Positions 33,719 through 42,902 of a stretch of 51,177 nt of DNA are shown in pieces. The translations under genes were made by a program, and so were the position numbers. Source of the stretch: Desulfobacterales bacterium (GTDB lineage Bacteria; Desulfobacterota; Desulfobacteria; Desulfobacterales; JAEINQ01); NCBI GenBank assembly GCA_016342285.1, contig JAEINQ010000049.1, positions 1 to 51,177 on the forward strand. The letters run 5' to 3'. The first letter of the stretch is position 1, and every line of letters begins with the position of its first letter. The notes under the pieces were generated by a model that was not told where the DNA came from, did not search any database, and saw only the letters and a program-made list of their open reading frames with translations.

Positions 33719-36346
33719 ATGGCGACTATGAAGAAAACGACTATGAAGAAGACGACTATGAAGAAAAAAAAGATCCAGGTGGTGAGAAAGATCAGTGAAG
33801 ACATTGATACCTTAAACCTCAACGACCAGGATTCATGGTTGGCCCTTGCGACCGAACTTCAGGCCGTGGTTGGGGAGGACGTCGATGGCCAGCCGGAAAT
33901 CAACGCCCTTTTGACCCGTTGCGCCCAGGGGATTCAGGCCGTGGCCGACAAGACGGCGACGGATCGGTTTGCCCTGGTGGATGCCCTGGTGGATGCCCTT
34001 GCCTCGGCCGAGGCTGTTTTGGACAATGGTGACGGCGTTGAAGGGCTATCAACGGCCAACGCTGCCCTGGCCAAGGTGCTCAACCCGGACGATCCAGGAG
34101 CCGATGTTCAGGCCGTGACGGTGTTGTCTGTGGATGATGTGGCGGCCCTGCTGGTCCAGGCCGAACCTGACGATGTCGAAGCGCTGCAGCAGGTTGCCGA
34201 CGCCCTGGCACAGTTTAAAGCCGGTGATGGTTGTCCCCCTGACGGCCAGTCCTTGGTGGTCGAAGCGGTCGAGTTGCTGGAAACCCTGATGAGCGGGGTC
34301 AGCGACGATCCCGATGCGGACCTGACGAAAATCGGCCAACTGTTGGAAGCGGTCATGGCAATGGTTGAAGGCGGATCGGCTGCCAACCCGGCGACTATGG
34401 ATCCCCCCCCATCGGTCCCTGACACCTCTGTTGATGCCCGGGCGGTTTCGAGTTTAGGCACTGAGGCCGAAGCGTTTTCGTCGACAGATTCCGTGCCGGT
34501 CGCCGCTGAAGCCATGGACTACATGCCCGAAGATCCCGATCTGGAGCTTCTTGGTGAGTTTGTCACCGAAGGGATCGAATTGATTGCCAGTGCCGAGGAC
34601 GCCCTGCTGACCCTGGAAAACGATCCTGAGGACATGGATGCCGTGGGCATGGTCTTTCGGGCTTTTCATACCGTCAAAGGGACCGCCGCCTTCATGGATC
34701 TGACCCTGATCGCCGAAATGGGCCATCATGCCGAGAGCCTGTTCAGCCGGGTCCGTGACCGGGAAATCCGATATAGCGGCGGGTATGCGGACTTGTCCCT
34801 TCGCGCTTTGGACATGATCAAGGAGTTGGTGCTTCGGGTTCAGAACGCTCTGGGGGGCAAGCCCCTGCAAAAGCCCAGCGGCTACGACGAACTGATGCGG
34901 GTGTTGGAAAATCCCGAAGCGACCGGTGTTTCCGAAGAGAGCGATGACATTTCCTCGGAAATGCCCCTGCCTCGGTTGGGCGACATTCTGGTGGCTCGGG
35001 GCAAGGCTGACCGAAAGAAGGTCGAGGCACTGGCATCGGAAACCTCCGAGCAGCCGTTGGGGATGCGTCTGGTCAATACCCAGGCCGCCACCCTGGAGGA
35101 CGTGGGACAGGCCCTTCGCTCCCAACGCCAGATCAAGAGTCCGGCCAAGACCGTGGAGACTTCCATTCGGGTCGGCACCTCCCGTCTCGACCGGCTGATC
35201 GACATGGTGGGCGAGCTGGTCATCGCCCACTCCATGGTGTCCCAGGACGAGGTGGTTATCAGCAGCAATCACCACGATCTTCTCAAAAAGGTCTCCCATA
35301 CCAGCAAGATCGTCCGGGAGCTTCAGGGCATGTCCATGTCCATGAGGATGGTGCCCCTGAAAGGGACATTCAGCAAAATGGCCCGGCTGGTCCGGGATCT
35401 GGCCCGGAAGGTGGGTAAGAACGTCAAACTGGTCACCGAAGGCGAAGAGACCGAAATCGATCGGAATCTGGTGGACATCATCAGTGATCCCTTGGTGCAT
35501 ATGGTCCGCAATTCCGTGGACCACGGCATCGAATTGCCCGAAGGCCGGCTCAGTAGCGGCAAACCCGAATACGGCACGGTGTCTCTTTCCGCCTACCACA
35601 GCGCCGGCAGCGTGGTGGTGGAGATTCGTGACGACGGACGGGGTTTAAACCGCGATGTGATTCTGGCCAAGGCCAGGGAAAAGGGGCTTGTCGCCGAAGG
35701 GACCACGCCGAGTGACCGCGAGATCTACAACCTGGTTTTTGAACCGGGCTTTTCCACGGCCGAGGCCGTTACCGACGTTTCCGGCCGGGGCGTGGGCATG
35801 GACGTGGTCAAAAAGAATATCGAATCACTGCGCGGACAGGTGGAAATCAACTCGGTCATGGGCCAGGGGAGTGTTTTTAAAATCACGCTGCCCCTGACCC
35901 TGGCCATCATTGACGGCATGGTGGTCCGGGTGGGGCCCGAGACCTATGTGATTCCCACGGTCTCCATTGTCCGCTCCATCAAGCCCGCCCGAAAAGACAT
36001 CAGCACGGTGATGGACAGGGGAAAGATGCTATCGCTTCAAGGCAATCTCATTCCGCTATTCCGACTGGCCGATCTGTACAGCATTGCCGGTGCCGAAGAG
36101 GATTTTAACCGAAACATCGTGGTGGTGGTGGAAGACGATACGGGCCAGGTTGGGCTGATCATCGACGAACTGGTGGGGCGCCAACAGGTGGTCATTAAGT
36201 CTCTGGGCGAGGCCATGCGCAACATTCCGGGTATCTCCGGCGGCGCCATCATGCCCAACGGGCGGGTGGGACTTATTTTAGATGTGGGCGAACTGACCAA
36301 ATTTGCCAATGCGGGTGCCGAGGAGATGATGGGAAAGGTGGCTTGA
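33719..36346 (+). CDS. cheA: Chemotaxis histidine kinase CheA with long N-terminal extension
   Basis: Up to 875 residues. The Hpt domain (about 270-375) has the phosphorylatable histidine in FHTVKGTAAF at H317. A linker with LGDILVARGKA-type sequence follows. Then come the dimerisation helix (RLDRLIDMVGELVIAHSM), the ATPase N box (RNSVDHGIE, about 598), G boxes (DDGRGLN and VSGRGVGMDV) and a C-terminal CheW-like domain. The first about 265 residues are acidic, Ala-rich and unassigned. The start is ambiguous because in-frame ATGs at 33719, 33728, 33743 and 33758 lie in a 15-bp tandem repeat. No separate CheY-binding P2 domain is evident. Confidence 0.94.
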   Translation: MATMKKTTMKKTTMKKKKIQVVRKISEDIDTLNLNDQDSWLALATELQAVVGEDVDGQPEINALLTRCAQGIQAVADKTATDRFALVDALVDALASAEAVLDNGDGVEGLSTANAALAKVLNPDDPGADVQAVTVLSVDDVAALLVQAEPDDVEALQQVADALAQFKAGDGCPPDGQSLVVEAVELLETLMSGVSDDPDADLTKIGQLLEAVMAMVEGGSAANPATMDPPPSVPDTSVDARAVSSLGTEAEAFSSTDSVPVAAEAMDYMPEDPDLELLGEFVTEGIELIASAEDALLTLENDPEDMDAVGMVFRAFHTVKGTAAFMDLTLIAEMGHHAESLFSRVRDREIRYSGGYADLSLRALDMIKELVLRVQNALGGKPLQKPSGYDELMRVLENPEATGVSEESDDISSEMPLPRLGDILVARGKADRKKVEALASETSEQPLGMRLVNTQAATLEDVGQALRSQRQIKSPAKTVETSIRVGTSRLDRLIDMVGELVIAHSMVSQDEVVISSNHHDLLKKVSHTSKIVRELQGMSMSMRMVPLKGTFSKMARLVRDLARKVGKNVKLVTEGEETEIDRNLVDIISDPLVHMVRNSVDHGIELPEGRLSSGKPEYGTVSLSAYHSAGSVVVEIRDDGRGLNRDVILAKAREKGLVAEGTTPSDREIYNLVFEPGFSTAEAVTDVSGRGVGMDVVKKNIESLRGQVEINSVMGQGSVFKITLPLTLAIIDGMVVRVGPETYVIPTVSIVRSIKPARKDISTVMDRGKMLSLQGNLIPLFRLADLYSIAGAEEDFNRNIVVVVEDDTGQVGLIIDELVGRQQVVIKSLGEAMRNIPGISGGAIMPNGRVGLILDVGELTKFANAGAEEMMGKVA
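33724..33768 (+). repeat. 15-bp tandem repeat at the cheA start
   Basis: Three units of GACTATGAAGAAAAC (third diverged at its end) span 33724-33768. Each contains an in-frame ATG for cheA and a purine-rich stretch that could serve the next ATG as a ribosome site. In another frame it encodes an acidic Asp-Tyr-Glu-Glu repeat. I consider that frame (33601-33798) spurious. Confidence 0.85.
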
Positions 36347-36404
36347 GGATGGTCTTTGGCCAGCCAAAATTAACGAGCGGATCCATGACTGTGGGTGGGC
36401 GCAA

Positions 36405-36878
36405 ATGAAACTAGTTGTCGATGTCAGTGACATGAAGGTCGGAAAGAATGGTGACCTGCTGGTGACCCATGCACTGGGAAGTTGCCTGGGGCTGACCGTC
36501 TACGATCCGGTTGCCAAAGTCGGGGGAATGCTCCACGCCATGCTGCCCATGTCCAAGATCAACCCGGAGAAGGCAAAGGACAACCCTTACATGTTCGTGG
36601 ATACCGGCGTGCCGAGAATGTTCAAGGAACTCTACGCTCTGGGTGGCCTGAAGGGGCGCATGGTGGTCAAGGCCATCGGATGCGGTAACCCCTTGGGCAG
36701 AAACGAAACGTTTAAGATCGGTGAGCGCAACTACACCCTGCTCAAAAAGCTCCTATGGAAGAACAATGTGATGCTCAAGGCAGAAGACTGCGGTGGTACC
36801 AAGAGCCGAACGGTACGACTCAATACCGATACCGGCGAGGTCATCATCAGCAGCTGCGGAACGGAGAGTCGGTTATGA
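36405..36878 (+). CDS. cheD: Chemoreceptor glutamine deamidase CheD
   Basis: A 157-residue protein with the CheD catalytic set: T21, C27 (THALGSCLG) and H44 (GGMLHAMLP). CheD deamidates receptor glutamines and pairs with CheC/CheX-type phosphatases; a cheX-like gene follows at 38159. A seven-codon mini-frame beginning at 36385 ends on the cheD ATG, which might couple translation. The stop overlaps the HDOD gene (ATGA). Confidence 0.95.
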   Translation: MKLVVDVSDMKVGKNGDLLVTHALGSCLGLTVYDPVAKVGGMLHAMLPMSKINPEKAKDNPYMFVDTGVPRMFKELYALGGLKGRMVVKAIGCGNPLGRNETFKIGERNYTLLKKLLWKNNVMLKAEDCGGTKSRTVRLNTDTGEVIISSCGTESRL

Positions 36879-37744
36879 GTTCCAATCGGATTGACGAAAT
36901 CATGGCATCGGTGGCGACCTTTCCCAGCATGCCCGGTGCCGCGGCCCAGCTTCTGGCCATGCTGGATGACCCGGCCATCTCGGCGACCGAAGTGGAAGAG
37001 GCGCTTCGATTTGATCCCGGACTTACGGCCAATATCCTGCGGCTGAGCAATTCGGCCTATTTCGGCTTTGCCGCCCAGGTGGGCAGCGTCCGTCAGGCCG
37101 TGGTGCTGCTGGGCGCCAAACGTCTGATGCAGGTGGTTACCGCCACCTGTGTCAACGCCGTTATGGACCGGCCCGTTGAGGGCTACGGCCTCTCTTCGGG
37201 TGAACTGTGGCAGCATTCCATCGCGGTGTCGGTGGCTGCCGAGCTTCTGATGGGTGAACTCGGCCTGCCCGACGATCCGGAGATCTTCACGGCAGCCTTG
37301 CTTCACGACGTGGGCAAGCTGGTGCTGGGACAGTACATTCAAGACGAAGCGTCGGGCATTCAACTGGGAACCGCTGATGGGTTGTCGTTCCAGATGGTGG
37401 AACGGCGGGTACTCGGGACCGACCATGCCGAGGTTGGCGCCCGGATTCTAAAAGACTGGGCCTTTCCGGACCGGATTGTCAATGCTGTACGCTGGCATCA
37501 CGACCCGAGCGGTTCGGATCCGGCCGATGCCATGGTCGACTTGATCCATCTGGCCAACGTGTTGTGCCTGATGATCGGTATCGGGGTCGGAAACGAAGGG
37601 CTGCAGTATCAGCCCGAACCCGAGGCCAGTGATCGGTTGGGTCTGACCACCACTTACCTGGAGCGGGTGGCCAGCCAGACCCTTCAGTGGGTGAACGAAA
37701 TGTCCGAACGACTCAATCCCGGCACGAGCCGGATCGAAAGCTGA
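36875..37744 (+). CDS. HDOD-domain signalling protein in the che operon
   Basis: A 289-residue protein with an HDOD domain over most of its length: an FPSMPGAAAQLLAMLDDPA start, then FDPGLTANILRLSNSAYFG, SVRQAVVLLGAKRLMQVV and an HD-like pair in AALLHDVGKLVLGQY. HDOD proteins are HD-superfamily modules usually without proven hydrolase activity. They are common in flagellar and two-component loci, where some interact with receivers. It is translationally coupled to cheD and followed by cheY. The substrate or partner is unknown. Confidence 0.9.
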   Translation: MSSNRIDEIMASVATFPSMPGAAAQLLAMLDDPAISATEVEEALRFDPGLTANILRLSNSAYFGFAAQVGSVRQAVVLLGAKRLMQVVTATCVNAVMDRPVEGYGLSSGELWQHSIAVSVAAELLMGELGLPDDPEIFTAALLHDVGKLVLGQYIQDEASGIQLGTADGLSFQMVERRVLGTDHAEVGARILKDWAFPDRIVNAVRWHHDPSGSDPADAMVDLIHLANVLCLMIGIGVGNEGLQYQPEPEASDRLGLTTTYLERVASQTLQWVNEMSERLNPGTSRIES

Positions 37745-37761
37745 TAAAGAGAGGAAAACAC

Positions 37762-38181
37762 ATGGCGCTCAATGTCCTTATTGTCGACGACAGCGGAGTG
37801 ATGCGGGCAATGATCCTAAAGGCGTTGCGCATGACCGGGCTTCCTCTGGGAGAGACCTTTCAGGCGGGCAACGGCCGGGAGGGGCTCGATGTCCTCGATG
37901 CCAACTGGATCGACCTGGTGATCGCGGACATCAACATGCCGGTGATGAACGGTGAAGAGATGATCGACCAAATGAAGGCCAATCCCGAAACCCAGGATAT
38001 TCCGACGGTGGTGGTCTCCACCGAGGGAAGCGAAACCCGCATTGAGCGGCTTCAGCGCAAAGGGGTACAATTTGTGCACAAGCCTTTTTCACCAGAGACC
38101 ATTCGGGACACCATTGTGGCGATCACCGGGGTGAGCGCCAGTGACCAAGGAGATATGGATGACGACAACAGCGCATTTTAG
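37762..38181 (+). CDS. cheY: Chemotaxis response regulator CheY
   Basis: A 139-residue single receiver domain: acidic pair D9/D10, phospho-acceptor D56 (LVIADINMP), S86/T87 and K107 (HKPF). AGAGAGGAAAACAC gives a good ribosome site. It overlaps the next gene by 23 bases. It is slightly longer at the C-terminus than minimal CheY. It probably carries the CheA phosphoryl signal to FliM, whose N-terminal CheY-binding peptide is intact. Confidence 0.94.
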   Translation: MALNVLIVDDSGVMRAMILKALRMTGLPLGETFQAGNGREGLDVLDANWIDLVIADINMPVMNGEEMIDQMKANPETQDIPTVVVSTEGSETRIERLQRKGVQFVHKPFSPETIRDTIVAITGVSASDQGDMDDDNSAF

Positions 38182-38662
38182 CGAGATTCTCTCCCGTGAA
38201 GCGGCCGATACCATGGAAAAACTGGCCTTTGTCTTTGCCGTTGTCGGCGATGAACGCATAGGGTTCGACGATGGGTCTGCCGTGGCCGTGAAGGTGCGCT
38301 TTGCCGGCCCCTTTGGCGGGGTTTTGCTCATGCTGGTCTCGTCCGGCATCCTTCAGGAATTGGCCGCCAACATGCTTGGCGTCGACGAAGACAAGGCCAT
38401 TGAGGACAGCCAGAGGCACGACGCCCTCAAGGAGACCCTCAACGTCATCTGCGGCAATCTGCTGCCGGCCATTGCCGGTCGTCAGGCGGTGTTTAACATT
38501 GATGCACCGGAGATGGTTATTCCGGCTGTTGAGCCGGATGAGGACCATTGGGGAACCCCGACGGCCGTGGCACGTCTAGGGCTGGATCAGGGTAGCTGTG
38601 ACCTGTTTTTATATGTGGCCGGGGATCTGCCCGAAAACTTGCCGGGGAATGCCGGGCAATGA
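38159..38662 (+). CDS. cheX: CheX-like CheY-P phosphatase
   Basis: A 167-residue protein of the CheC/CheX fold. The phosphatase helix with the E-x2-N signature is present (E92, N95 in KETLNVICGN), followed by LLPAIAG. ATG 38159 has AAGGAG at ideal spacing and lies within the cheY end. No cheZ occurs in the window, so this is the likely CheY-P sink. CheX and CheC are hard to tell apart by eye; the single E-x2-N motif favours CheX. Confidence 0.83.
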   Translation: MTTTAHFSEILSREAADTMEKLAFVFAVVGDERIGFDDGSAVAVKVRFAGPFGGVLLMLVSSGILQELAANMLGVDEDKAIEDSQRHDALKETLNVICGNLLPAIAGRQAVFNIDAPEMVIPAVEPDEDHWGTPTAVARLGLDQGSCDLFLYVAGDLPENLPGNAGQ

Positions 38663-38675
38663 CAGGAAAACGCGC

Positions 38676-39737
38676 ATGAACAGGGAGAAGAAGGTTATAC
38701 GGGTGCTGGTGGTGGACGATTCGGCCGTGGTTCGTAAAGTGATCTGCAGAGAACTGGAGCGCTTTGCCGACATCGAGATTGTGGGTACTGCCGTAGATCC
38801 CTATGTGGCCCGGGACAAGATCGTCAAACTGAGGCCCGACGTGATCACCCTGGATATGGAAATGCCGCGCATGGACGGCCTCTCCTTTCTCGCACGCCTG
38901 ATGAAGCATTTTCCCCTTCCCGTGGTGGTCTTGAGTTCGCTGACCCCGAAGAACAGCGAAACCGCCCTCAAGGCCCTGGATCTGGGTGCCATCGAAGTCC
39001 TGTGCAAACCGGGGGAGGCCTATTCCACCAAGGACATTGCCGGACCCCTGGCCCGCGCCATCCGAGCGGCAGCCGCGGCCCGGATCGAACCGAGAAACGG
39101 CAGCCGGGTCCCTGTGACGAAAGCATCCGTGCCGTCGATGGGATCCCTGTCGCTGCTCAAGGAGACCACTCACAAGGTGATCGCCATCGGGGCCAGTACC
39201 GGCGGCACCAAAGCCATCGAGGCGGTGCTGACCTGCCTGCCGGCCACAACCCCGGGGATCGTCATCGTCCAGCACATGCCGGAAAGTTTCACCACCAGCT
39301 TTGCCCAGCGCCTCAACGAGATTTGCCGCATGGAGGTTCGCGAGGCCAAAGACAACGACCACGTGGTCCCCGGTGTGGCGCTGATCGCCCCGGGCAATTT
39401 TCACATGGTGCTGCGCCGTAGCGGCGCCCAGTATCTGGTACGAATCAAGGATGGCCCACGGGTGCACTACCAGCGGCCCGCTGTGGACGTGCTCTTCCAG
39501 TCGGTCTCCAAGGTGGCCGGAAAGAACGCCGTGGGCGTCATTCTCACCGGCATGGGCGCCGATGGTGCCAAGGGCCTTTTGGCCATGCACGATGCCGGGG
39601 CTTACACCATGGCCCAGGACGAGGCGACCTGTATTGTTTTCGGCATGCCCAAGGAAGCCATCAAACTCGGCGGGGCGGACGTCGTCCTTCCGCTGCAAAA
39701 AATTCCCCATGAGATCGTCAAGGCCCTTCAGAAATAG
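38676..39737 (+). CDS. cheB: Chemoreceptor methylesterase CheB
   Basis: A 353-residue protein. The N-terminal receiver (D60 in VITLDMEMP) is joined by a linker to the methylesterase domain with the catalytic triad S174 (GASTGG), H200 (QHMP) and D296 (GMGADG). AGGAAAA precedes the ATG. CheB demethylates receptors when phosphorylated by CheA. Its counterpart CheR is not in this window and must be elsewhere or missing. Confidence 0.96.
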   Translation: MNREKKVIRVLVVDDSAVVRKVICRELERFADIEIVGTAVDPYVARDKIVKLRPDVITLDMEMPRMDGLSFLARLMKHFPLPVVVLSSLTPKNSETALKALDLGAIEVLCKPGEAYSTKDIAGPLARAIRAAAAARIEPRNGSRVPVTKASVPSMGSLSLLKETTHKVIAIGASTGGTKAIEAVLTCLPATTPGIVIVQHMPESFTTSFAQRLNEICRMEVREAKDNDHVVPGVALIAPGNFHMVLRRSGAQYLVRIKDGPRVHYQRPAVDVLFQSVSKVAGKNAVGVILTGMGADGAKGLLAMHDAGAYTMAQDEATCIVFGMPKEAIKLGGADVVLPLQKIPHEIVKALQK

Positions 39738-39765
39738 GGCCGGGGGAGACAATAGGAGAGACCCG

Positions 39766-41151
39766 ATGTCCGGCATCAGCAGCATATTCAATATCGGCAG
39801 GGAGGCGCTGATCACCCATCAGCAGGCTGTGGATGTCACCGGCCACAACATTGCCAACGCCAACACGCCGGGGTTTTCCCGCCAGCGGATCAACCTGCAG
39901 ACCAATGTGCCCGCGCAAACCGGCTCTGGTCTGAGCGGCACCGGTGTGACCTTCACCGAGATCCAGCGCATCTCCGATCGGTTCGTGGGTGGGCGGATCA
40001 ACAGTGAATCCCAGGAACGCGGACGATGGCAGGCCCAGCAGGAGGCCCTGGCGCAGGTGGAGGCCGTTTTTGACGAATCGGCCGGGTTCGGTCTCAACTC
40101 GGCCATGAGTCAATTCTGGAACTCCTGGCAGGACCTGGTGAACAACCCCGGTGGACAGACCGAGCGGGAGATCCTTGCCGCCAACACCGAAACCCTGGCC
40201 AGCACCTTTGGAAAACTCGATACCAACCTGCGGAAAAATCAGACGGACTTGGACAAAATGATTGCCGGAACCGTGGGCGAGGTGAATCAGATCGCCGCGC
40301 GGATCGCCGATCTCAACGACAAGATCAACCAGAGTGATGCTTCCGGGCTCAACCCCAACGACTACCGGGACTCCAGGGACATGCTGCTCCAGGACCTGTC
40401 CGGGTTGGTCGATTTTAGCAGCTACGAAGGTGACGACGGCAAGGTCACCGTTATGCTGGGCGACGGCCGGAGCCTGGTGGGAAGCGGCGCCGACGGCCAA
40501 CTCACCACGGTCACCAACGTTACCACGGGGTTCCAGGACATTGCCTGGACCACCGATAAGGGCACGGCCATCAATAGCGACATCACCGGCGGAAAGATCG
40601 GCGGATGGATCGAGGTGCGGGACACAGGGATTCCCGGCTACATTGATGACCTCGATGAACTGGCTGCCGGCATCATCTCGGCGGTCAACGACCAGCACCA
40701 GCTCGGTTACGATATCAACAACCAGCCAGGGATCGCCTATTTCACCGGCTCTGCGGCGGGAGACATCGCCTTGAATCCGGCCATCGCCGCAGACACCAAC
40801 CTCATCGCCGCGTCAGGAACCGCCGGCGGTGCCCCGGGCGACAATGCCAATGCCGTGACCATCGCGGGCTTGCAGCAAGACCGGATCATGAACGGCGGGA
40901 TGGCCACGTTTGACGATTTTTACGCCTCCCTGGTCAGCTCCGTGGGGATTGATGTGAAAAGTGCCGCTCAGACCGCCCAGTTCGAGGAGAACCTGGTTAC
41001 CCAGTTGGAGAACTACCGCGAATCCGTGGCCGGGGTCTCCCTGGACGAGGAGATGATCAATCTTGTTAAATTCCAGACGGCTTACGATGCCGCGGCCAAA
41101 CTCATAAAGACCGCTGATGAGATGATCAGCACGGTCTTGAACATGCTCTAA
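39766..41151 (+). CDS. flgK: Hook-associated protein FlgK
   Basis: A 461-residue hook-filament junction protein. It shows the N-terminal signature SSIFNIGREALITHQQAVDV, then GHNIANANTPGFSRQ, and the C-terminal helix (DEEMINLVKFQTAYDAAAKL). AGGAGAGACCC precedes the start. It is at the short end of the FlgK size range. It lies next to flgL as usual and downstream of flgN, its export chaperone gene. Confidence 0.96.
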   Translation: MSGISSIFNIGREALITHQQAVDVTGHNIANANTPGFSRQRINLQTNVPAQTGSGLSGTGVTFTEIQRISDRFVGGRINSESQERGRWQAQQEALAQVEAVFDESAGFGLNSAMSQFWNSWQDLVNNPGGQTEREILAANTETLASTFGKLDTNLRKNQTDLDKMIAGTVGEVNQIAARIADLNDKINQSDASGLNPNDYRDSRDMLLQDLSGLVDFSSYEGDDGKVTVMLGDGRSLVGSGADGQLTTVTNVTTGFQDIAWTTDKGTAINSDITGGKIGGWIEVRDTGIPGYIDDLDELAAGIISAVNDQHQLGYDINNQPGIAYFTGSAAGDIALNPAIAADTNLIAASGTAGGAPGDNANAVTIAGLQQDRIMNGGMATFDDFYASLVSSVGIDVKSAAQTAQFEENLVTQLENYRESVAGVSLDEEMINLVKFQTAYDAAAKLIKTADEMISTVLNML

Positions 41152-41170
41152 CCTGAATCAGGAGAAAACC

Positions 41171-42337
41171 ATGCGTGTCACGACCAAGATGATGATCGGC
41201 AACGTGGGCCGGGACCTGTTCCGAAACACGGAAAAGCTCAGCGCTGCCAACCAGAAGGTGGCGTCCCAGAAAGAGATCGCCAAGGCATCGGACAACCCTC
41301 TGGGCATGGGCCGGATTCTTGATTACCGAAAGACCATCTCCACCATTGACCAGTACCAGGAAAACATCGCCCAGGGGAAGGCCTGGCTCGAATTCACCGA
41401 GTCGACCCTGGATCTGGTCAGCACCCTGCTCAGCGAGGCCAGGGAGGTGGCTTCCGGTGAACATTCCCTGAGCCCCTCTGCAGAAGACATCACCCAGGGC
41501 GGCGATGCCGCCAGCCATCCGATTTCGATCAGCATTCCCCTGCCCGAAGCGGTCACCGTCGGTGTGGCGCAGTTCCAGGCGGACTATGCGGCCGGTTCCG
41601 GAACCTGGAGTATCTCCAACGGCCTGGCCCAATACCCGACTGCCCAGATCAGCGGTGACGCCGACGGGTTCAGCGTTGACCTGGACAACGACGGCAAGAC
41701 CGATATCGCCGCTACCGCCGACGGCAGTCTTTCCGCCGATGCCTCGGTCTCCTTCGACCTGCGTTCCCTGACCACCGAGGCCGAGCAGGTCAAGGGGCTC
41801 TACGACCAGATCATGGGTCTGGCCAATACCCGGCTGGGAAGCAGTTACATCTTCGCCGGACACCAGACCGGGTCGCCCCCCTACAGCCGGGACGCGGATT
41901 ACAACATTACTTACAGCGGTGACGACGGGGGCATTTCCCGGATCATGGGTGCGTCCGAGACGGTGCAGATCAACGCCACCGGCAACGAGATTTTCAACAA
42001 AAATGAGGATGTCTTTTCCATTCTGAAGGATTTGATCGACGGGCTGGACGCCAATGATGAAGCCGTCATCAACGCCCAGACGGAAAAGCTCCAGAACGCC
42101 ATGGTCCAGGTCAACAATGTGCGCATCAAGGGAGGTCCCAAACTGACCCGCCTCGAGACCACGGACAATTATTGGACCAATTACAGCCAGCATGTGCAGG
42201 AGGCGCTCAGCGCCACCGAGGATGCGGACATGGCCACGGCCATCCTGGAACTCAAGGCCCAGGAGACCGCCTACGAAACCGCATTGTCCGCGGCTGCCCG
42301 GGTCATTCAGAAGTCTCTCGTCAATTTTTTGTCATAA
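41171..42337 (+). CDS. flgL: Hook-associated protein FlgL
   Basis: A 388-residue flagellin-fold junction protein. The N-terminal D0/D1-like helix (FRNTEKLSAANQKVASQKEI, then KASDNPLGMGRILDYR) and the C-terminal helix (ETAYETALSAAARVIQKSLV, then NFL) are both typical. The centre has Asp/Gly-rich stretches (SVDLDNDGKTDIAATADGS). It follows flgK by 19 bases with an AGGAG site. The csrA/fliW genes that often follow flgL are not present here. Confidence 0.95.
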   Translation: MRVTTKMMIGNVGRDLFRNTEKLSAANQKVASQKEIAKASDNPLGMGRILDYRKTISTIDQYQENIAQGKAWLEFTESTLDLVSTLLSEAREVASGEHSLSPSAEDITQGGDAASHPISISIPLPEAVTVGVAQFQADYAAGSGTWSISNGLAQYPTAQISGDADGFSVDLDNDGKTDIAATADGSLSADASVSFDLRSLTTEAEQVKGLYDQIMGLANTRLGSSYIFAGHQTGSPPYSRDADYNITYSGDDGGISRIMGASETVQINATGNEIFNKNEDVFSILKDLIDGLDANDEAVINAQTEKLQNAMVQVNNVRIKGGPKLTRLETTDNYWTNYSQHVQEALSATEDADMATAILELKAQETAYETALSAAARVIQKSLVNFLS

Positions 42338-42344
42338 GGTGAAT

Positions 42345-42818
42345 ATGCGATCGATTCCATGGGTATTGGCCGTCCTGATGATGGGTGGGGTTTGGGCCGG
42401 CACGGTCCTGGCCTTGAGCCCCGGGGACTGGGTCCGCCTCCAGAAGGCCGGCGTCGGGCCGGGAGTCATCGAAGCCCTGGTTCATGAAAAAGCGGTGGAG
42501 ACCGGTGCTGTGAGCATGGAGGACGTGCTGGCCTTAAAGGCCGCCGGTGTCACCGACGAAACCCTTTGTCTGGTGGTTCGGGCCGGCTCCTTTATTCGTG
42601 ACCGCAAGCCGCGGGTTTACGGCAGCGGCATACGGCCTGTCCACCTGGCCACGATCGGCGATTTGCTGGAATTAAAGGCGGCCGGCATGGACGAGCAGAC
42701 CCTGCGGGCGGTGATCCTGTCCGGGGCAAGGGACACCGAAGCGCTTCGGCGCCAAGAAGCCATGGCGTGGATCGAAAAGATGGGGTTGCGGATCGATATG
42801 CGTGCGCCCCAACCCTGA
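42345..42818 (+). CDS. Secreted helical-repeat protein of unknown function
   Basis: A 157-residue protein with a signal peptide (about 1-24). The mature part holds three copies of a short motif, roughly hydrophobic-x-x-L-x-x-A-G-[VM]-x4-[VL]-x-x-[LV]-V/I: residues 29-46 (WVRLQKAGVGPGVIEALV), 60-78 (DVLALKAAGVTDETLCLVV) and 106-124 (DLLELKAAGMDEQTLRAVI). AAGGTGA precedes ATG 42345, eight bases after flgL, so it belongs to the flgKL unit. I do not recognise the family. Such helical repeats occur in envelope lipoproteins, but there is no lipobox here. A periplasmic role near the motor is conceivable but unproven. Confidence 0.8.
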   Translation: MRSIPWVLAVLMMGGVWAGTVLALSPGDWVRLQKAGVGPGVIEALVHEKAVETGAVSMEDVLALKAAGVTDETLCLVVRAGSFIRDRKPRVYGSGIRPVHLATIGDLLELKAAGMDEQTLRAVILSGARDTEALRRQEAMAWIEKMGLRIDMRAPQP

Positions 42819-42875
42819 CCCTGTCATCTTGATGGCATCGAGGTTAGAAATTTGCGTCAAAAGACATGTTTAGGT

Positions 42876-42902
42876 TCAAGTGATCAAAAAAAATGCCGAT
42901 AG
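42876..42902 (+). promoter_or_regulatory. Sigma-28-like promoter of the HTH/PAS gene
   Basis: TCAA, 15 bases, GCCGATAG matches the spacing of TAAA-N15-GCCGATAA with one mismatch in each half. It lies 58 bases after the flgL-associated gene and about 160 bases before the HTH/PAS start. The 160-base leader has no other clear feature besides a GCAGGTGCATGC partial palindrome. Confidence 0.65.

Noticed and set aside
33601..33798. 65-residue acidic frame with Asp-Tyr-Glu-Glu repeats between flgN and cheA
   Set aside because: It overlaps the flgN end and the cheA start, its repeats come from the 15-bp repeat read in another frame, and it lacks a ribosome site.
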